Counted from the stretch's first letter, positions 9,959 to 18,677 are shown. The stretch: 64,000 nucleotides of DNA from an uncultured Tenacibaculum sp. (GCF_947499065.1 NZ_CANMMT010000005.1:1-64000); one strand, 5' to 3'. Notes: generated by a model not told the origin, from the sequence alone. Made by a program: numbers and translations.

Positions 9959-11518
9959 TTAGTTTTTTAATGATAAAGTTGAAAGGTTAAAATTTAAACC
10001 TATGTTAATATTGTTTGAGTTTACATTTCCAAATGGAGAATAGTAACGTCCACCAGAAATTAAAATAGAAGCCCTGTTAGTTACATCATAAGTTAATCCA
10101 GCAGTAGGACGAATAATAATCCCTTCGTCAGTATCTACACCAGCACCACCTCCAGCACCAGCCATAAACTCGATAAAACCACGAAATTTATTATTTATAA
10201 AGCGAGGTGAATATATTCCTCCGCCAACTAATCCGTGTGCATAACCACCTGAACGCCCTTCATAAGCAAAGCTAGCTTCTCCAGCAATGTATAACCATTT
10301 ATTAAGGTCGTAACTTACTTTTATAGCTATCGATTGCAAATCAATACTTTTAGCACCAAAAGTATCATCAGTTTTGGCAACATCAAAATACGTTTGATTT
10401 TCAATTCCAATTCTTATTCCTTGTGCATAATAACTATTATTCTCGTATTTATCCGTTTTAGTACCTCCATTTAAACCAAAATATTTTAAACCAAAACCAA
10501 CAGTGTATGCTTCCAAATCACCATCAATAGCTCTATAATATCCTCCATGTCCACTTAAGGCTAGTTTGTTAGATAATTTTAAGTCAATACCAGCAGAAGG
10601 ATAAATCATTAAACCTCCTTCGGGAGCTACACGACCTCCAGCTGCACCAATTCCCAGTTTACCAAATATATTAATGTATTTAGATTGGTAAGGATGATAT
10701 CCTGCTCCAAAAAATAAATCCATAAAACCAGCTCGTAGCCCCTTATAAATAGCATCGGTGTGAGCAAATAGAAAAGTGTTATCGTTTAAATATTTTTGAT
10801 ATTCAAATCCAATAACATATAATGTTTCTGTTAAAGGATCACCATTATCTTTTTTAGAGTTTCCAAATGGCCTGAAAAAATCAAAGCGAACTTGCTGAGC
10901 ATTTTTAACAGTTGGTTTACTCCAAAAGCTATCAGGGTCGATATTGTTAGCTACAAAGTTTTGATGTGCTTTTTTATAATCAGTAAAACGTAAAATACTC
11001 GGTATTTCAATAAAGAAAGAAACAGAATTACTTTTTATTTCACCAGAGTAAAAGTTAATATGACTATATTGGATACCAAAAGAGTAATCATTCTTTTTGT
11101 ATTGCAATCCTATATTAGGATTAATGAAACCACCATCATTAACTAAATAGCGATATCCGCCACCGCCACCAAAATGGAAGTTAGCATCAAAGTATAGATT
11201 ATTATATATTTTTTTATTAATTCCTAATTCAGCCCCAAGGGTAAATAATCCTCCTTGATCTCCTGTAACAGCAAAGTGAAATGCGGCTCCACCGTATAAC
11301 CAATCGTTTAAAGGGACTTGGTAATGTAAACCAGCTAATCCCATAGTTGATTTTAAACTAGGGAATTGATTGGATGGTATTTCAACAGGAATAAAATTCA
11401 AACGAACTTTATTATGTAATTCAGTACCTTTTAAATTAGATAAATTTTCCTGAGCTTTAGAGAAGACAGAAAAAAGAATTAGATACAGAGTTACTATGTA
11501 ATGTTTATTCAAATTCAC
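9959..11518 (-). CDS. Large outer membrane beta-barrel protein of unknown function
   Basis: The 519-residue product has a signal peptide (to SKAQ) and then many amphipathic strands rich in Gly, Tyr and Phe with short turns, as in an outer membrane barrel. Two halves look alike: GLAGLHYQVPLNDWLYGGAAFHF near residue 60 and IKVSYDLNKWLYIAGEASFAYEG near 395, each followed by glycine-rich strands and an INPNIGLQY / IRPTAGLTY strand, suggesting an internal duplication. I do not recognise a named family. The start codon lies 14 bases inside the 3' end of prfC, so the two genes are translationally linked on one mRNA although no functional link is obvious. Confidence 0.75.
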   Translation of the reverse strand: MNLNKHYIVTLYLILFSVFSKAQENLSNLKGTELHNKVRLNFIPVEIPSNQFPSLKSTMGLAGLHYQVPLNDWLYGGAAFHFAVTGDQGGLFTLGAELGINKKIYNNLYFDANFHFGGGGGYRYLVNDGGFINPNIGLQYKKNDYSFGIQYSHINFYSGEIKSNSVSFFIEIPSILRFTDYKKAHQNFVANNIDPDSFWSKPTVKNAQQVRFDFFRPFGNSKKDNGDPLTETLYVIGFEYQKYLNDNTFLFAHTDAIYKGLRAGFMDLFFGAGYHPYQSKYINIFGKLGIGAAGGRVAPEGGLMIYPSAGIDLKLSNKLALSGHGGYYRAIDGDLEAYTVGFGLKYFGLNGGTKTDKYENNSYYAQGIRIGIENQTYFDVAKTDDTFGAKSIDLQSIAIKVSYDLNKWLYIAGEASFAYEGRSGGYAHGLVGGGIYSPRFINNKFRGFIEFMAGAGGGAGVDTDEGIIIRPTAGLTYDVTNRASILISGGRYYSPFGNVNSNNINIGLNFNLSTLSLKN

Positions 11519-13094
11519 TTGTGAAATGTAATTTTACACTAGGGTATTTGCTTTGTGTCATTTGAATGGTAAAAGCAGAATCAGCTAAAAAGACTAATTT
11601 ACCTTGTTTGTCTTTTGCTAAATAACGTTGTTTTACACGTTTAAACTCTAAAAACTCTTCACTTTTAGGGTCTTCAGGTTGTACCCAACAAGCTTTATGA
11701 ACTGCAATGTTTTCATAAGTACATTTAGCTCCATATTCGTGTTCTAAACGATATTGAATTACTTCATATTGAAGAGCACCTACAGTACCAACAATCCTAC
11801 GACCATTCATCTCTAAAGTAAATAATTGTGCAACTCCTTCATCCATTAATTGATCTAAACCTTTATACAACTGTTTAGATTTCATTGGGTCAGCATTATT
11901 TACATAACGGAAGTGTTCAGGTGAAAAACTAGGGATTCCTTTAAAATTCAATTTTTCTCCTTCTGTTAAAGTATCACCAATTTTGAAGTTTCCAGTATCG
12001 TGTAAACCAACAATATCACCAGGGAATGACTCATCTACGATTTGTTTTTTTTCAGCAAAAAATGCATTTGGACTTGAAAACTTTACTTTTTTGTTATTAC
12101 GAACGTGGAGGTAAGGAGCATTTCTTTTAAAAGTACCAGACACGATTTTAATAAATGCTAATCTATCACGGTGTTTAGGATCCATATTAGCATGGATTTT
12201 AAATACAAATCCAGTTAGTTTTTCCTCTTTTGAATCTACTAAACGCTCTTCAGCGTTTTTAGGCTGTGGTTGTGGAGCTATTTCGATAAAAGCATCTAAT
12301 AATTCTTTAACTCCAAAGTTATTTAAAGCAGAACCAAAGAATACAGGTTGTAAATCACCATTTAAATATTCTTGTTGATCAAACTCAGGATATACCTCAT
12401 ATACTAATTCAGTTTCATCACGTAAAGTTTGAGCAGCAGATTCTCCAATAATCTTGTCTAGTTCAGGATTTGAAAGATCGTCAAATTGAACCCCTTCAGA
12501 GATAGTAGTTTTATTTTCACCAGAAAAAAGATTTAACTTTTTTTCCCAGATATTATAGATTCCTTTAAAATCATACCCCATTCCAATAGGGAAACTCATA
12601 GGAGTAACTTTTAAGCCTAACTTTTGCTCAACTTCATCTAATAAATCAAAAGCGTCTTTACCTTCACGGTCTAACTTATTAATAAAAACAAGCATTGGTA
12701 TTTTACGCATACGGCAAACTTCTACCAATTTCTCTGTTTGAGGCTCCACACCTTTAGCTACATCAATTACAACAATAACACTATCTACAGCTGTTAAAGT
12801 CCTAAATGTATCTTCAGCAAAATCTTTATGCCCAGGAGTATCTAGAATATTTATTTTTTTATCCTTATAAATGAAAGCTAATACAGAAGTAGCAACAGAA
12901 ATTCCACGTTGACGCTCAATTTCCATAAAATCGGAAGTAGCTCCTTTTTTTATTTTATTATTCTTTACTGCACCAGCTTCTTGAATAGCTCCTCCAAATA
13001 ATAATAATTTTTCTGTTAAAGTAGTCTTACCAGCATCTGGATGTGATATAATTCCAAATGTTCTTCTTTTCTGTATTTCTTCTAAAAAACCCAT
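11505..13094 (-). CDS. prfC: Peptide chain release factor 3
   Basis: The 529-residue protein is full length for RF3. G-domain motifs are in order: P-loop SHPDAGKTTLTEKLL (residues 17-31), switch RQRGISVATSV, DTPGHKDFAEDT, and NKLDREGKD, followed by domain II (VFKIHANMDPKHRDRLAFIKIVSG) and the C-terminal domain (VGALQYEVIQYRLEHEYGAKCTYE). RF3 is the GTPase that removes RF1/RF2 from the ribosome after peptide release. The gene is preceded by a terminator at 13155-13182, so its promoter must lie in the 13095-13155 gap. The distal gene overlaps its 3' end. Confidence 0.97.
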   Translation of the reverse strand: MGFLEEIQKRRTFGIISHPDAGKTTLTEKLLLFGGAIQEAGAVKNNKIKKGATSDFMEIERQRGISVATSVLAFIYKDKKINILDTPGHKDFAEDTFRTLTAVDSVIVVIDVAKGVEPQTEKLVEVCRMRKIPMLVFINKLDREGKDAFDLLDEVEQKLGLKVTPMSFPIGMGYDFKGIYNIWEKKLNLFSGENKTTISEGVQFDDLSNPELDKIIGESAAQTLRDETELVYEVYPEFDQQEYLNGDLQPVFFGSALNNFGVKELLDAFIEIAPQPQPKNAEERLVDSKEEKLTGFVFKIHANMDPKHRDRLAFIKIVSGTFKRNAPYLHVRNNKKVKFSSPNAFFAEKKQIVDESFPGDIVGLHDTGNFKIGDTLTEGEKLNFKGIPSFSPEHFRYVNNADPMKSKQLYKGLDQLMDEGVAQLFTLEMNGRRIVGTVGALQYEVIQYRLEHEYGAKCTYENIAVHKACWVQPEDPKSEEFLEFKRVKQRYLAKDKQGKLVFLADSAFTIQMTQSKYPSVKLHFTSEFE

Positions 13095-13154
13095 TTATAA
13101 ATTTTAAGGGGCAAAGATAGTTTTTTAGATAGAAATGCAATATGTAAAAAAATA

Positions 13155-13182
13155 AAAAACTACCTTTTTTTTAGGTAGTTTT
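13155..13182 (-). terminator. Terminator of the small lipoprotein gene
   Basis: AAAACTACCT and AGGTAGTTTT flank a seven-T loop, 24 bases beyond the stop at 13206, with an A-rich flank that reads as a U tract on the minus strand. Confidence 0.8.
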
Positions 13183-13205
13183 AGAATTAAATATGTTTTT
13201 GTTAA

Positions 13206-13742
13206 CTATTGTTTTTTTAGTGAAATGTATTGTTCTCCAGTAACTTTAATGTTTAGTAAGCTACCTAATGATTGAGAAGCTTTAAGAGCTTGCTTTAATA
13301 CCAAAGAATTATTCTCAAACTTAACAATAGTTAATTCTCCAGTTTCCTGAGTTCCTTTAACCGTTAAAATGTTATTTTTTAAAGACCATTCACCTGTTGT
13401 GTTTGGAATTTCACCACTAGATTCCTCTTGTGTTTGAGTTTGTCCTGCTATTGTAACTGTAGCTACAATAGTAATGCTACCACTTGTAGAAACTTTTTTA
13501 GGAGAATCTGTAAAAGACATATTAATATTGTAATCTTTTCCAGTTGCTGAATAATCACCACTCACAGTTGTACCATTAGCATTAAGTGAAACTTTACCGT
13601 TTTCAGTATAAACATTTGTAATTTTCCAGTCTCCAATTAAGTCACTTTCTGTTATATTTACATCAGGAGTATTATCATTGATACTACACGATGTTATAAA
13701 TAAAGAGATAAACAATGTAAGGTAAATTGCTGCTTTTTTCAT
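13206..13742 (-). CDS. Lipocalin-like lipoprotein
   Basis: I start at the ATG at 13742 (MKKAAIYLTLF), not at the ORF-track start 84 bases upstream, because only this start gives a clean lipoprotein signal (FISLFITSC). The mature part, about 160 residues, opens with DLIGDWKITNVYTENGK and ends VTGEQYISLKKQ, the pattern of lipocalin-like (DUF4923/5004-type) domains in Bacteroidota. It has repeated beta strands with Thr/Ser-rich loops and no catalytic motif. Ligand and role are unknown. It is a monocistronic gene, divergent from idi. Confidence 0.75.
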   Translation of the reverse strand: MKKAAIYLTLFISLFITSCSINDNTPDVNITESDLIGDWKITNVYTENGKVSLNANGTTVSGDYSATGKDYNINMSFTDSPKKVSTSGSITIVATVTIAGQTQTQEESSGEIPNTTGEWSLKNNILTVKGTQETGELTIVKFENNSLVLKQALKASQSLGSLLNIKVTGEQYISLKKQ

Positions 13743-13811
13743 GTTGTTTTTTGTTATTTTTTTATTAATAACAATATTATAAAAAAAAAAGAAGTTAATA
13801 ATATAATTAAG

Positions 13812-13819
13812 TATTTTTG
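13812..13819 (+). promoter_or_regulatory. -7 promoter element of idi
   Basis: TATTTTTG fits the Bacteroidota -7 consensus TAnnTTTG. It ends only 9 bases before the idi ATG, so transcription would begin at or within a few bases of the start codon. No good TTG -33 box is seen. Confidence 0.5.
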
Positions 13820-13828
13820 CTGCCAATT

Positions 13829-14353
13829 ATGGGTTTAGAACAAGTAATATTAGTAGATGAGCAAGACAATCCTATAGGATTGATGGAAAAAATAGAAGCG
13901 CATGAAAAGGCGTTATTACATAGAGCGTTTTCTGTTTTTGTTTTTAATTCAAAAGGAGAGTTGATGCTTCAGCAAAGAGCTGCAGAAAAATATCATTCAC
14001 CATTGTTATGGACAAATACTTGTTGTTCTCATCAAAGAGATGGAGAAACATCACTTGAAGCTGGGAAGCGTAGATTGCAAGAAGAAATGGGGTTTGTATG
14101 TGAACTAGAAGAAGTGTTTTGGTTTATTTATAAAGCACCTTTTGATAATGGTTTAACAGAGCATGAATTAGACCACGTAATGGTAGGGAAGTTCGAAGGT
14201 GAACCTAAAATAAATAAAGAAGAGGTAGAAGCATACAAGTGGATGCCTCTAGAAGATGTTAAAAATGATATAGAAAAGCAACCAGAAATCTATACTGAAT
14301 GGTTCAAAATAATATTTAAAGAATCCTACGAGAAAATATCAAAATTTATATAA
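13829..14353 (+). CDS. idi: Isopentenyl-diphosphate delta-isomerase, type I
   Basis: The product (174 residues from MGLEQVILVDEQDNP; the TTG start of the ORF track is unnecessary) is a Nudix-fold type I IPP isomerase. Visible hallmarks are HRAFSVFVFNSKGELMLQQRA, the catalytic Cys in TNTCCSHQRDGE, the Nudix-like RLQEEMG, and the metal-binding HELDHVMVG. It interconverts IPP and DMAPP for menaquinone side chain, undecaprenyl phosphate and carotenoid synthesis. The start is ATG 13829; the stop is followed after one base by the queD-like gene, so idi, queD-like and manA form one operon. Confidence 0.95.
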   Translation: MGLEQVILVDEQDNPIGLMEKIEAHEKALLHRAFSVFVFNSKGELMLQQRAAEKYHSPLLWTNTCCSHQRDGETSLEAGKRRLQEEMGFVCELEEVFWFIYKAPFDNGLTEHELDHVMVGKFEGEPKINKEEVEAYKWMPLEDVKNDIEKQPEIYTEWFKIIFKESYEKISKFI

Positions 14354-14354
14354 T

Positions 14355-14768
14355 ATGCCAAGGGTAACTGTACATAGAAAAGCTCATTTTAATGCTGCTC
14401 ACAGATTGTTTAATCTTAAATGGTCAGATGAGAAGAACTATGAAGTTTTTGGAAAATGTAGTAATCCTAATTATCATGGGCATAATTATGAATTAATAGT
14501 TTCTTTAACAGGTGAAGTAGATAAAGAAACAGGCTATGTTTATGATTTAGGAAAGTTAAAAGAGTTAATAAAATCTGAAGTAGAAGAAGCTTTTGATCAT
14601 AAGAACTTAAATATTGAAGTAGAGGTTTTTAAAGAACTCAATCCAACAGTAGAAAATATATCAATTGTAATTTATAATAAATTACGTGTAAGTATTCCTA
14701 AGAATTTAGACTTAGAAATAACGTTATATGAAACCCCTAGAAATTACGTAACTTACAGAGGAGAATAA
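14355..14768 (+). CDS. queD: 6-carboxytetrahydropterin synthase / 6-pyruvoyl-tetrahydropterin synthase family
   Basis: The 137-residue protein shows the family's zinc site and active site: FNAAHRLF, the catalytic Cys in FGKCSNPNYHGHNYEL with the two zinc His residues of HGH, GYVYDLGKLKELI, DHKNLN and the C-terminal VYETPRN-type motif (LYETPRNYV). QueD converts dihydroneopterin triphosphate to 6-carboxytetrahydropterin, the first committed step toward queuosine. Other pterin-forming members cannot be excluded by sequence alone, and no other queuosine gene lies in the window. It sits between idi and manA with gaps of 1 and 3 bases. Confidence 0.85.
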   Translation: MPRVTVHRKAHFNAAHRLFNLKWSDEKNYEVFGKCSNPNYHGHNYELIVSLTGEVDKETGYVYDLGKLKELIKSEVEEAFDHKNLNIEVEVFKELNPTVENISIVIYNKLRVSIPKNLDLEITLYETPRNYVTYRGE

Positions 14769-14771
14769 TAT

Positions 14772-15743
14772 ATGATAAACCAGTTATTAAGATTTACCCC
14801 AATTTTAAAAGAAAAAATCTGGGGAGGAAATAAACTACAAACAATACTTAACAAAGAAACAGATAAGAGTAATATTGGAGAAAGTTGGGAGATTTCCGAC
14901 GTTGAAGGAGATGTTTCTATAGTAACCAATGGCGATTTAAAAGGGCAAAGTTTAAATGCTCTTATAAAAGACCACAAACAAGACATTGTAGGAGAAAAGG
15001 TTTATCAAATTTTTCAAGATAAATTTCCATTACTTATTAAATTTATTGATGCTAAGAAGAAATTAAGTTTGCAAGTGCATCCTAATGATATATTAGCACA
15101 AAAGAGACATAATTCTCTTGGAAAAACCGAAATGTGGTATATAGTTAATGCTGATAAAAAAGCTAAAATTATCATAGGATTTTCTGAAGAAACAAATAAA
15201 GAATCTTTTCTTCAAACTATTGAATCTGAAAATGAATTAGAGTTACTGAATGTTGATTATGTAAAAAAGGGAGATACTTTTTTAGTACCAGCAGGAAGAA
15301 TACATGCAATAGGAAAAGGTGTTTTATTAGCAGAAATTCAAGAAACTTCTGATATAACTTATAGAATTTCTGATTGGAATAGAAGAGATGCTGAAGGAAA
15401 TAAAAGAGAATTACATTTAGATTTAGCAGTTGATGCAATTGATTATTCGGCAAAATCCAATTATAAGGCTGAGTATATTAAGAAAAAAAATGCACCATCT
15501 AATATTGTAGATTGTAAGTATTTTACCACAAACTTTTTACACTTAACAAAAGATTTACCGGTAGATCATTTCGATAAAGATAGTTTTGTAATTTATATGT
15601 GTGTGGAAGGTTCAGCTACATTTGTGTACAATGATAAACAAGAAACATTAGAAATGGGAGAGACTATTTTAATGCCAGCCTGTTTAAAGAAAATGAACAT
15701 TGTAACTGATAATGTAAAGCTTTTAGAAGTTTATATAAAGTAA
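14772..15743 (+). CDS. manA: Mannose-6-phosphate isomerase, class I
   Basis: The 323-residue protein matches short bacterial type I phosphomannose isomerases: RFTPILKEKIWGGNKL at the start, ISDVEGDVS, the cupin zinc site KKKLSLQVHPND, KTEMWYIV, and GRIHAIGKGVLLAEIQETSDITYRI, then a smaller second cupin. It interconverts fructose-6-phosphate and mannose-6-phosphate and feeds GDP-mannose for surface polysaccharide. It is last in the idi operon. The hairpin right behind it has its T run on the other strand, so termination of this operon is unclear. Confidence 0.93.
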   Translation: MINQLLRFTPILKEKIWGGNKLQTILNKETDKSNIGESWEISDVEGDVSIVTNGDLKGQSLNALIKDHKQDIVGEKVYQIFQDKFPLLIKFIDAKKKLSLQVHPNDILAQKRHNSLGKTEMWYIVNADKKAKIIIGFSEETNKESFLQTIESENELELLNVDYVKKGDTFLVPAGRIHAIGKGVLLAEIQETSDITYRISDWNRRDAEGNKRELHLDLAVDAIDYSAKSNYKAEYIKKKNAPSNIVDCKYFTTNFLHLTKDLPVDHFDKDSFVIYMCVEGSATFVYNDKQETLEMGETILMPACLKKMNIVTDNVKLLEVYIK

Positions 15744-15750
15744 AAAAAAA

Positions 15751-15777
15751 CAGACTCAAGGTAAAACCAAGAGTCTG
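15751..15777 (-). terminator. Terminator of the minus-strand 116-residue gene
   Basis: CAGACTC / GAGTCTG stem with a GG/CC inner pair. The flanking run of nine A residues becomes a T run on the minus strand, so it serves the gene ending at 15804; it begins 8 bases after the manA stop. Confidence 0.8.
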
Positions 15778-15803
15778 CAAACAAACTAAATCAACTTAAC
15801 GAG

Positions 15804-16154
15804 TTAAGAAGCTTTTAAAAGACTGTAACCAAATACAGCTTTACATATAATATTTTGTTGTTTTTCTTCTTTCTTTGATACGGTTATGTTTAAAACAATT
15901 TCAGTATCACTCAATTTTTTGACATTATTTTTTATGATAAGTTTATCATGTAAATAAGCATTTTTAAGAATGTCGAATTCAATGCTTTTAAAATTTAAAC
16001 GAGAAGTGTTTTTATAAAAACTAAGGGAAGAGTGTAAGCTCGACTCAATTTTATTATATAAAATAGAAGTCTTTAATGTTTTGTTTTTACCAACTTGTTT
16101 TTTGCTAACAACAAATTGTGAAGCGTTTTTTTGAGGTGCTATATGTGTGTGCAT
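15804..16154 (-). CDS. Conserved-looking hypothetical protein, possible hot-dog fold
   Basis: This 116-residue cytoplasmic protein has no signal peptide and no motif I can name with confidence. It carries a strand-rich second half (LIIKNNVKKLSDTEIVLNITVSKK) and a final AVFGYSL, a pattern that resembles small hot-dog thioesterase-like domains, but no catalytic residue is evident. It lies 4 bases downstream of a 35-codon ORF and is followed by a strong terminator, so it is a real transcription unit. It is a hypothetical gene with a weak fold suggestion only. Confidence 0.6.
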   Translation of the reverse strand: MHTHIAPQKNASQFVVSKKQVGKNKTLKTSILYNKIESSLHSSLSFYKNTSRLNFKSIEFDILKNAYLHDKLIIKNNVKKLSDTEIVLNITVSKKEEKQQNIICKAVFGYSLLKAS

Positions 16155-16158
16155 TGTA

Positions 16159-16266
16159 TTATGGGTTTAAGGGTGGAAACTTAGGTTCTCTGAAAAAATG
16201 ATTTTGCGTTGAGTTAATTGTTGAATAATACATGCCAATTCGTTTTGTGTTTTTTACTGTGTTCAT
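16159..16266 (-). CDS. Small ORF, 35 residues
   Basis: Below the ORF-track limit. ATG at 16266, stop at 16159, 4 bases before the start of the 116-residue gene. The peptide begins MNTVKNTKRIGMYYSTINST and is rich in Asn, Thr and basic residues without a membrane segment. It could be a translated leader coupled to the next gene or simply its untranslated leader; composition alone does not decide. Confidence 0.35.
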   Translation of the reverse strand: MNTVKNTKRIGMYYSTINSTQNHFFREPKFPPLNP

Positions 16267-16298
16267 AATGGTTAAAATTTAAAATGTTACTAAATAAA

Positions 16299-16329
16299 AA
16301 AAGGTGCTTTTTGTAAAAAAGCACCTTTT
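16299..16329 (-). terminator. Terminator of the 44-residue small ORF
   Basis: AAAAGGTGCTTTTT / AAAAAGCACCTTTT, a near-perfect 14-bp stem with a 3-base loop. It is followed by TTTTTTATTT on the minus strand, 25 bases past the stop of the small ORF at 16354. Confidence 0.8.
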
Positions 16330-16353
16330 GTAGTTTATATGATTTATCGATTT

Positions 16354-16488
16354 TTAAAATCGTTTATTATATCTGTTTTGAGAAGTGCTTTTTTTAATAT
16401 ATACATATTGTTTACGCATACAGTTATTATACGTAATCATGCCGATTGCGTTTAAAATGATCGTATATGTATAAGTAAATAACTTCAT
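16354..16488 (-). CDS. Small ORF, 44 residues, with its own promoter and terminator
   Basis: Not in the ORF track. ATG at 16488, stop at 16354. The peptide starts MKLFTYTYTIILNAIGMITY, a short hydrophobic stretch, and continues with a basic tail (CMRKQYVYIKKS, ending NKRF). A well-spaced Bacteroidota promoter lies 8 bases upstream and a strong terminator lies behind it, which is the main reason to believe it. It may be a small membrane-associated peptide or the leader of the downstream minus-strand genes. The IGM..Y motif recurs in the 35-residue ORF next to it. Confidence 0.5.
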   Translation of the reverse strand: MKLFTYTYTIILNAIGMITYNNCMRKQYVYIKKSTSQNRYNKRF

Positions 16489-16496
16489 AAGAGTAC

Positions 16497-16526
16497 CAAA
16501 TGTAGTAAAAGTTTTCTGAAAACAAA
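16497..16526 (-). promoter_or_regulatory. Promoter of the 44-residue small ORF
   Basis: On the minus strand: TTTG, 18 bases, TACATTTG. Both boxes and the spacing fit the Bacteroidota consensus, and the predicted start of transcription is very close to the ATG at 16488. Confidence 0.65.
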
Positions 16527-16601
16527 GAAAATCTAAAAATATTAGTGTTAAAGTTTTATTAGAGCATGTTTTTTTAATTCTTTTTAAGAAGCATAAAATT
16601 G

Positions 16602-16609
16602 TATCTTTG
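16602..16609 (+). promoter_or_regulatory. -7 element of kdsB
   Basis: TATCTTTG, an exact TAnnTTTG match, 23 bases before the kdsB start codon. No clear TTG box at the usual distance. Confidence 0.5.
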
Positions 16610-16632
16610 ATGTATATTATAGAAAAGAATTT

Positions 16633-17367
16633 ATGAAGATTATTGCAATGATACCTGCTCGTTATAGCGCGTCTCGTTTTCCGGGGAAATTAATGAAAGA
16701 TTTAGGAGGTAAACCGGTAATTGTAAGAACCTATGAAGCAGCAGTAGAAGCAAAATTATTTGATGAAGTTTATGTGGTAACTGATTCTGATGTTATTTAT
16801 AAAACTATAGAAGAAGCAGGAGGAAAAGCAATAATGAGTTTAAAAGAGCACGAATGTGGTTCTGATAGAATTGCAGAAGCTGTAGAAAACTTAGATGTAG
16901 ATATAGTAGTAAATGTCCAAGGAGATGAACCTTTTATTGATACAATCTCACTGTCTAAGTTAATTCAAGCTTTTGAAGAAGATACTAATGAGGAAATAGA
17001 TTTAGCATCGTTAAAAGTTGCAATGACCGATATGGAAGCTGTTCAAAACCCAAACAATGTAAAGGTGATTACAGATGTCAATAATTTTGCAATTTATTTT
17101 TCAAGAAGTGTTATCCCATATCACAGAGATAAAGAGTTAGAAGTAACTTATTTTAAACATAAAGGAGTCTATGCATTTAGAAAAAAAGCATTGATTGATT
17201 TTTATCATACACCAATGACTCCAATAGAAGCAGCAGAGAAAATAGAATGTATACGATATTTGGAAGTAGGGAAGAAGATTAAAATGATAGAAACCTCTGT
17301 TGAAAGTATTGGAATAGACACCCCAGAAGATTTAGAACAAGCCATAAAGCTAATAGGAAATGAATAA
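16633..17367 (+). CDS. kdsB: 3-deoxy-manno-octulosonate cytidylyltransferase
   Basis: The 244-residue protein begins [20 protein letters not shown], the nucleotide-binding motif of CMP-Kdo synthetases, and carries [30 protein letters not shown] and [12 protein letters not shown] at the expected spacing and full length. It activates Kdo with CTP for attachment to lipid A, so the organism makes Kdo-containing lipopolysaccharide. The stop overlaps the start of the HAD gene by 8 bases, indicating a shared operon. Confidence 0.96.
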   Translation: MKIIAMIPARYSASRFPGKLMKDLGGKPVIVRTYEAAVEAKLFDEVYVVTDSDVIYKTIEEAGGKAIMSLKEHECGSDRIAEAVENLDVDIVVNVQGDEPFIDTISLSKLIQAFEEDTNEEIDLASLKVAMTDMEAVQNPNNVKVITDVNNFAIYFSRSVIPYHRDKELEVTYFKHKGVYAFRKKALIDFYHTPMTPIEAAEKIECIRYLEVGKKIKMIETSVESIGIDTPEDLEQAIKLIGNE

Positions 17368-18046
17368 TATTAAAGTAATTGCATTTGATGCAGACGATAC
17401 CCTTTGGGTAAATGAAACTTATTTTCGTGAAGCGGAAAATGAATTTGCAAAAATTCTATCGGACTTTGAGACTGAAAATAAAATTCACCAAGAATTATTT
17501 AAGAAAGAAATAGATAATTTAAGAATTTACGGTTACGGAGTTAAAGGCTTTATGTTATCTATGGTTGAATGTGCTTTGGAATTGTCAAATCATAAAATAA
17601 GTCAGCAAAAAATTACTCAAATACTTGACATAGGTAAAGATATGTTAGAAAAGCCTATAGAGTTATTAGATGGAGTAGAGGAAGTTTTACAGCAGTTACA
17701 TGGAAACTATAAATTGATTGTAGCTACTAAAGGTGATTTGTTAGATCAAGAAAGAAAACTAGAAAAATCTGGAATTCTAAAATATTTTCATCACACTGAA
17801 GTAATGAGTGAAAAGAAAAAATTAGACTATCAAAAGTTGACAAAGAGATTAGATATTAATCCGTCAGAGTTTTTAATGATAGGAAATTCTTTGAAATCAG
17901 ATATTTTACCGTTGATTGAAATAGGAGCTTCTGCAATTCATATTCCATTCCATACTACTTGGGCACATGAAGAAGTATCTGAAGAGCAAAAATCAGATAA
18001 GTATAAAACAGTGTCGAAAATTTCTGATGTTTTAACGTATTTGTAG
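17360..18046 (+). CDS. HAD-superfamily hydrolase
   Basis: The 228-residue protein has the HAD motifs: nucleophile motif AFDADDTLW (residues 9-17), motif II VATKG, a Lys before [10 protein letters not shown] (motif III/IV), and a helical cap between about 20 and 95. It is a cytoplasmic phosphatase or related enzyme of the DDTLW (YjjG/phosphoglycolate-like) branch. The overlap with kdsB suggests co-expression, but it is not the typical KdsC (which lacks a cap), so a Kdo-8-phosphate phosphatase role is not implied. Confidence 0.85.
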   Translation: MNNIKVIAFDADDTLWVNETYFREAENEFAKILSDFETENKIHQELFKKEIDNLRIYGYGVKGFMLSMVECALELSNHKISQQKITQILDIGKDMLEKPIELLDGVEEVLQQLHGNYKLIVATKGDLLDQERKLEKSGILKYFHHTEVMSEKKKLDYQKLTKRLDINPSEFLMIGNSLKSDILPLIEIGASAIHIPFHTTWAHEEVSEEQKSDKYKTVSKISDVLTYL

Positions 18047-18047
18047 A

Positions 18048-18677
18048 ATGAAGTATTTAGATATAGAGAACTGGAAAAGAAAACAACACTTTGAACATTT
18101 TAGAACTTTAGCTGACCCAACTTTTGGACTTGTAGCAGATGTAGAAGTTTCTAAAGCTTATCAATTAGCTAAAGAAAAAGGACAGTCTTTTTTTGTAAAG
18201 TATTTACATGCTTGCTTAATTGCTTTAAATGCAGTTGAAAGTTTTAAATATAGAATAGAAGAAGAAGGAAGAGTGGCTATTTATGATGTTATAAATGCCT
18301 CAGCAACTATTGCAAGACCAGATAATACTTTTGGTTTTTCTTATATAGAATTTTCAGAAAATATAGAGGAATTTAATCGTAATTTTTTAGAAGAGAAAGA
18401 AAGAATTATGAATTCAAATAATTTATTTCCGCCAAAATACTCACCAGGATGTATTCATTGTTCAGCGTTGCCTTGGGTAAGTTTTTCGAGCCATAAAGAA
18501 CCTTTTTCAGGAAATAAAAATGATAGTGTTCCGCAGTTAGCTTTTGGAAAAATTAAAAAAGAACATGGTAAAATGTTAATGCCAATTGCAGTAAATGTAA
18601 ATCATGCATTGATTGATGGATATGATGTAGGACAGTTTTTTGAAAAATTTCAAGCTGAATTAGATAAAATCAACTAA
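18048..18677 (+). CDS. Chloramphenicol acetyltransferase-like protein
   Basis: The 209-residue product matches the CAT fold: YLDIENWKRKQHFEHFR at the start, the strand FFVKYLHACLIALN, PPKYSPGCIHCSALPWVSFSS, and the active-site region VNVNHALIDGYDVGQFFEKFQ with catalytic His and the DG pair. It starts one base after the HAD gene stop. Members of this family acetylate chloramphenicol, but chromosomal copies in housekeeping operons like this one often have unknown acceptors, so resistance should not be assumed. Length and catalytic residues are intact. Confidence 0.85.
   Translation: MKYLDIENWKRKQHFEHFRTLADPTFGLVADVEVSKAYQLAKEKGQSFFVKYLHACLIALNAVESFKYRIEEEGRVAIYDVINASATIARPDNTFGFSYIEFSENIEEFNRNFLEEKERIMNSNNLFPPKYSPGCIHCSALPWVSFSSHKEPFSGNKNDSVPQLAFGKIKKEHGKMLMPIAVNVNHALIDGYDVGQFFEKFQAELDKIN

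Noticed and set aside
18048-18677. Chloramphenicol resistance
   Set aside because: The CAT-like gene is in a chromosomal housekeeping-type operon with kdsB; the fold is clear but resistance cannot be claimed.
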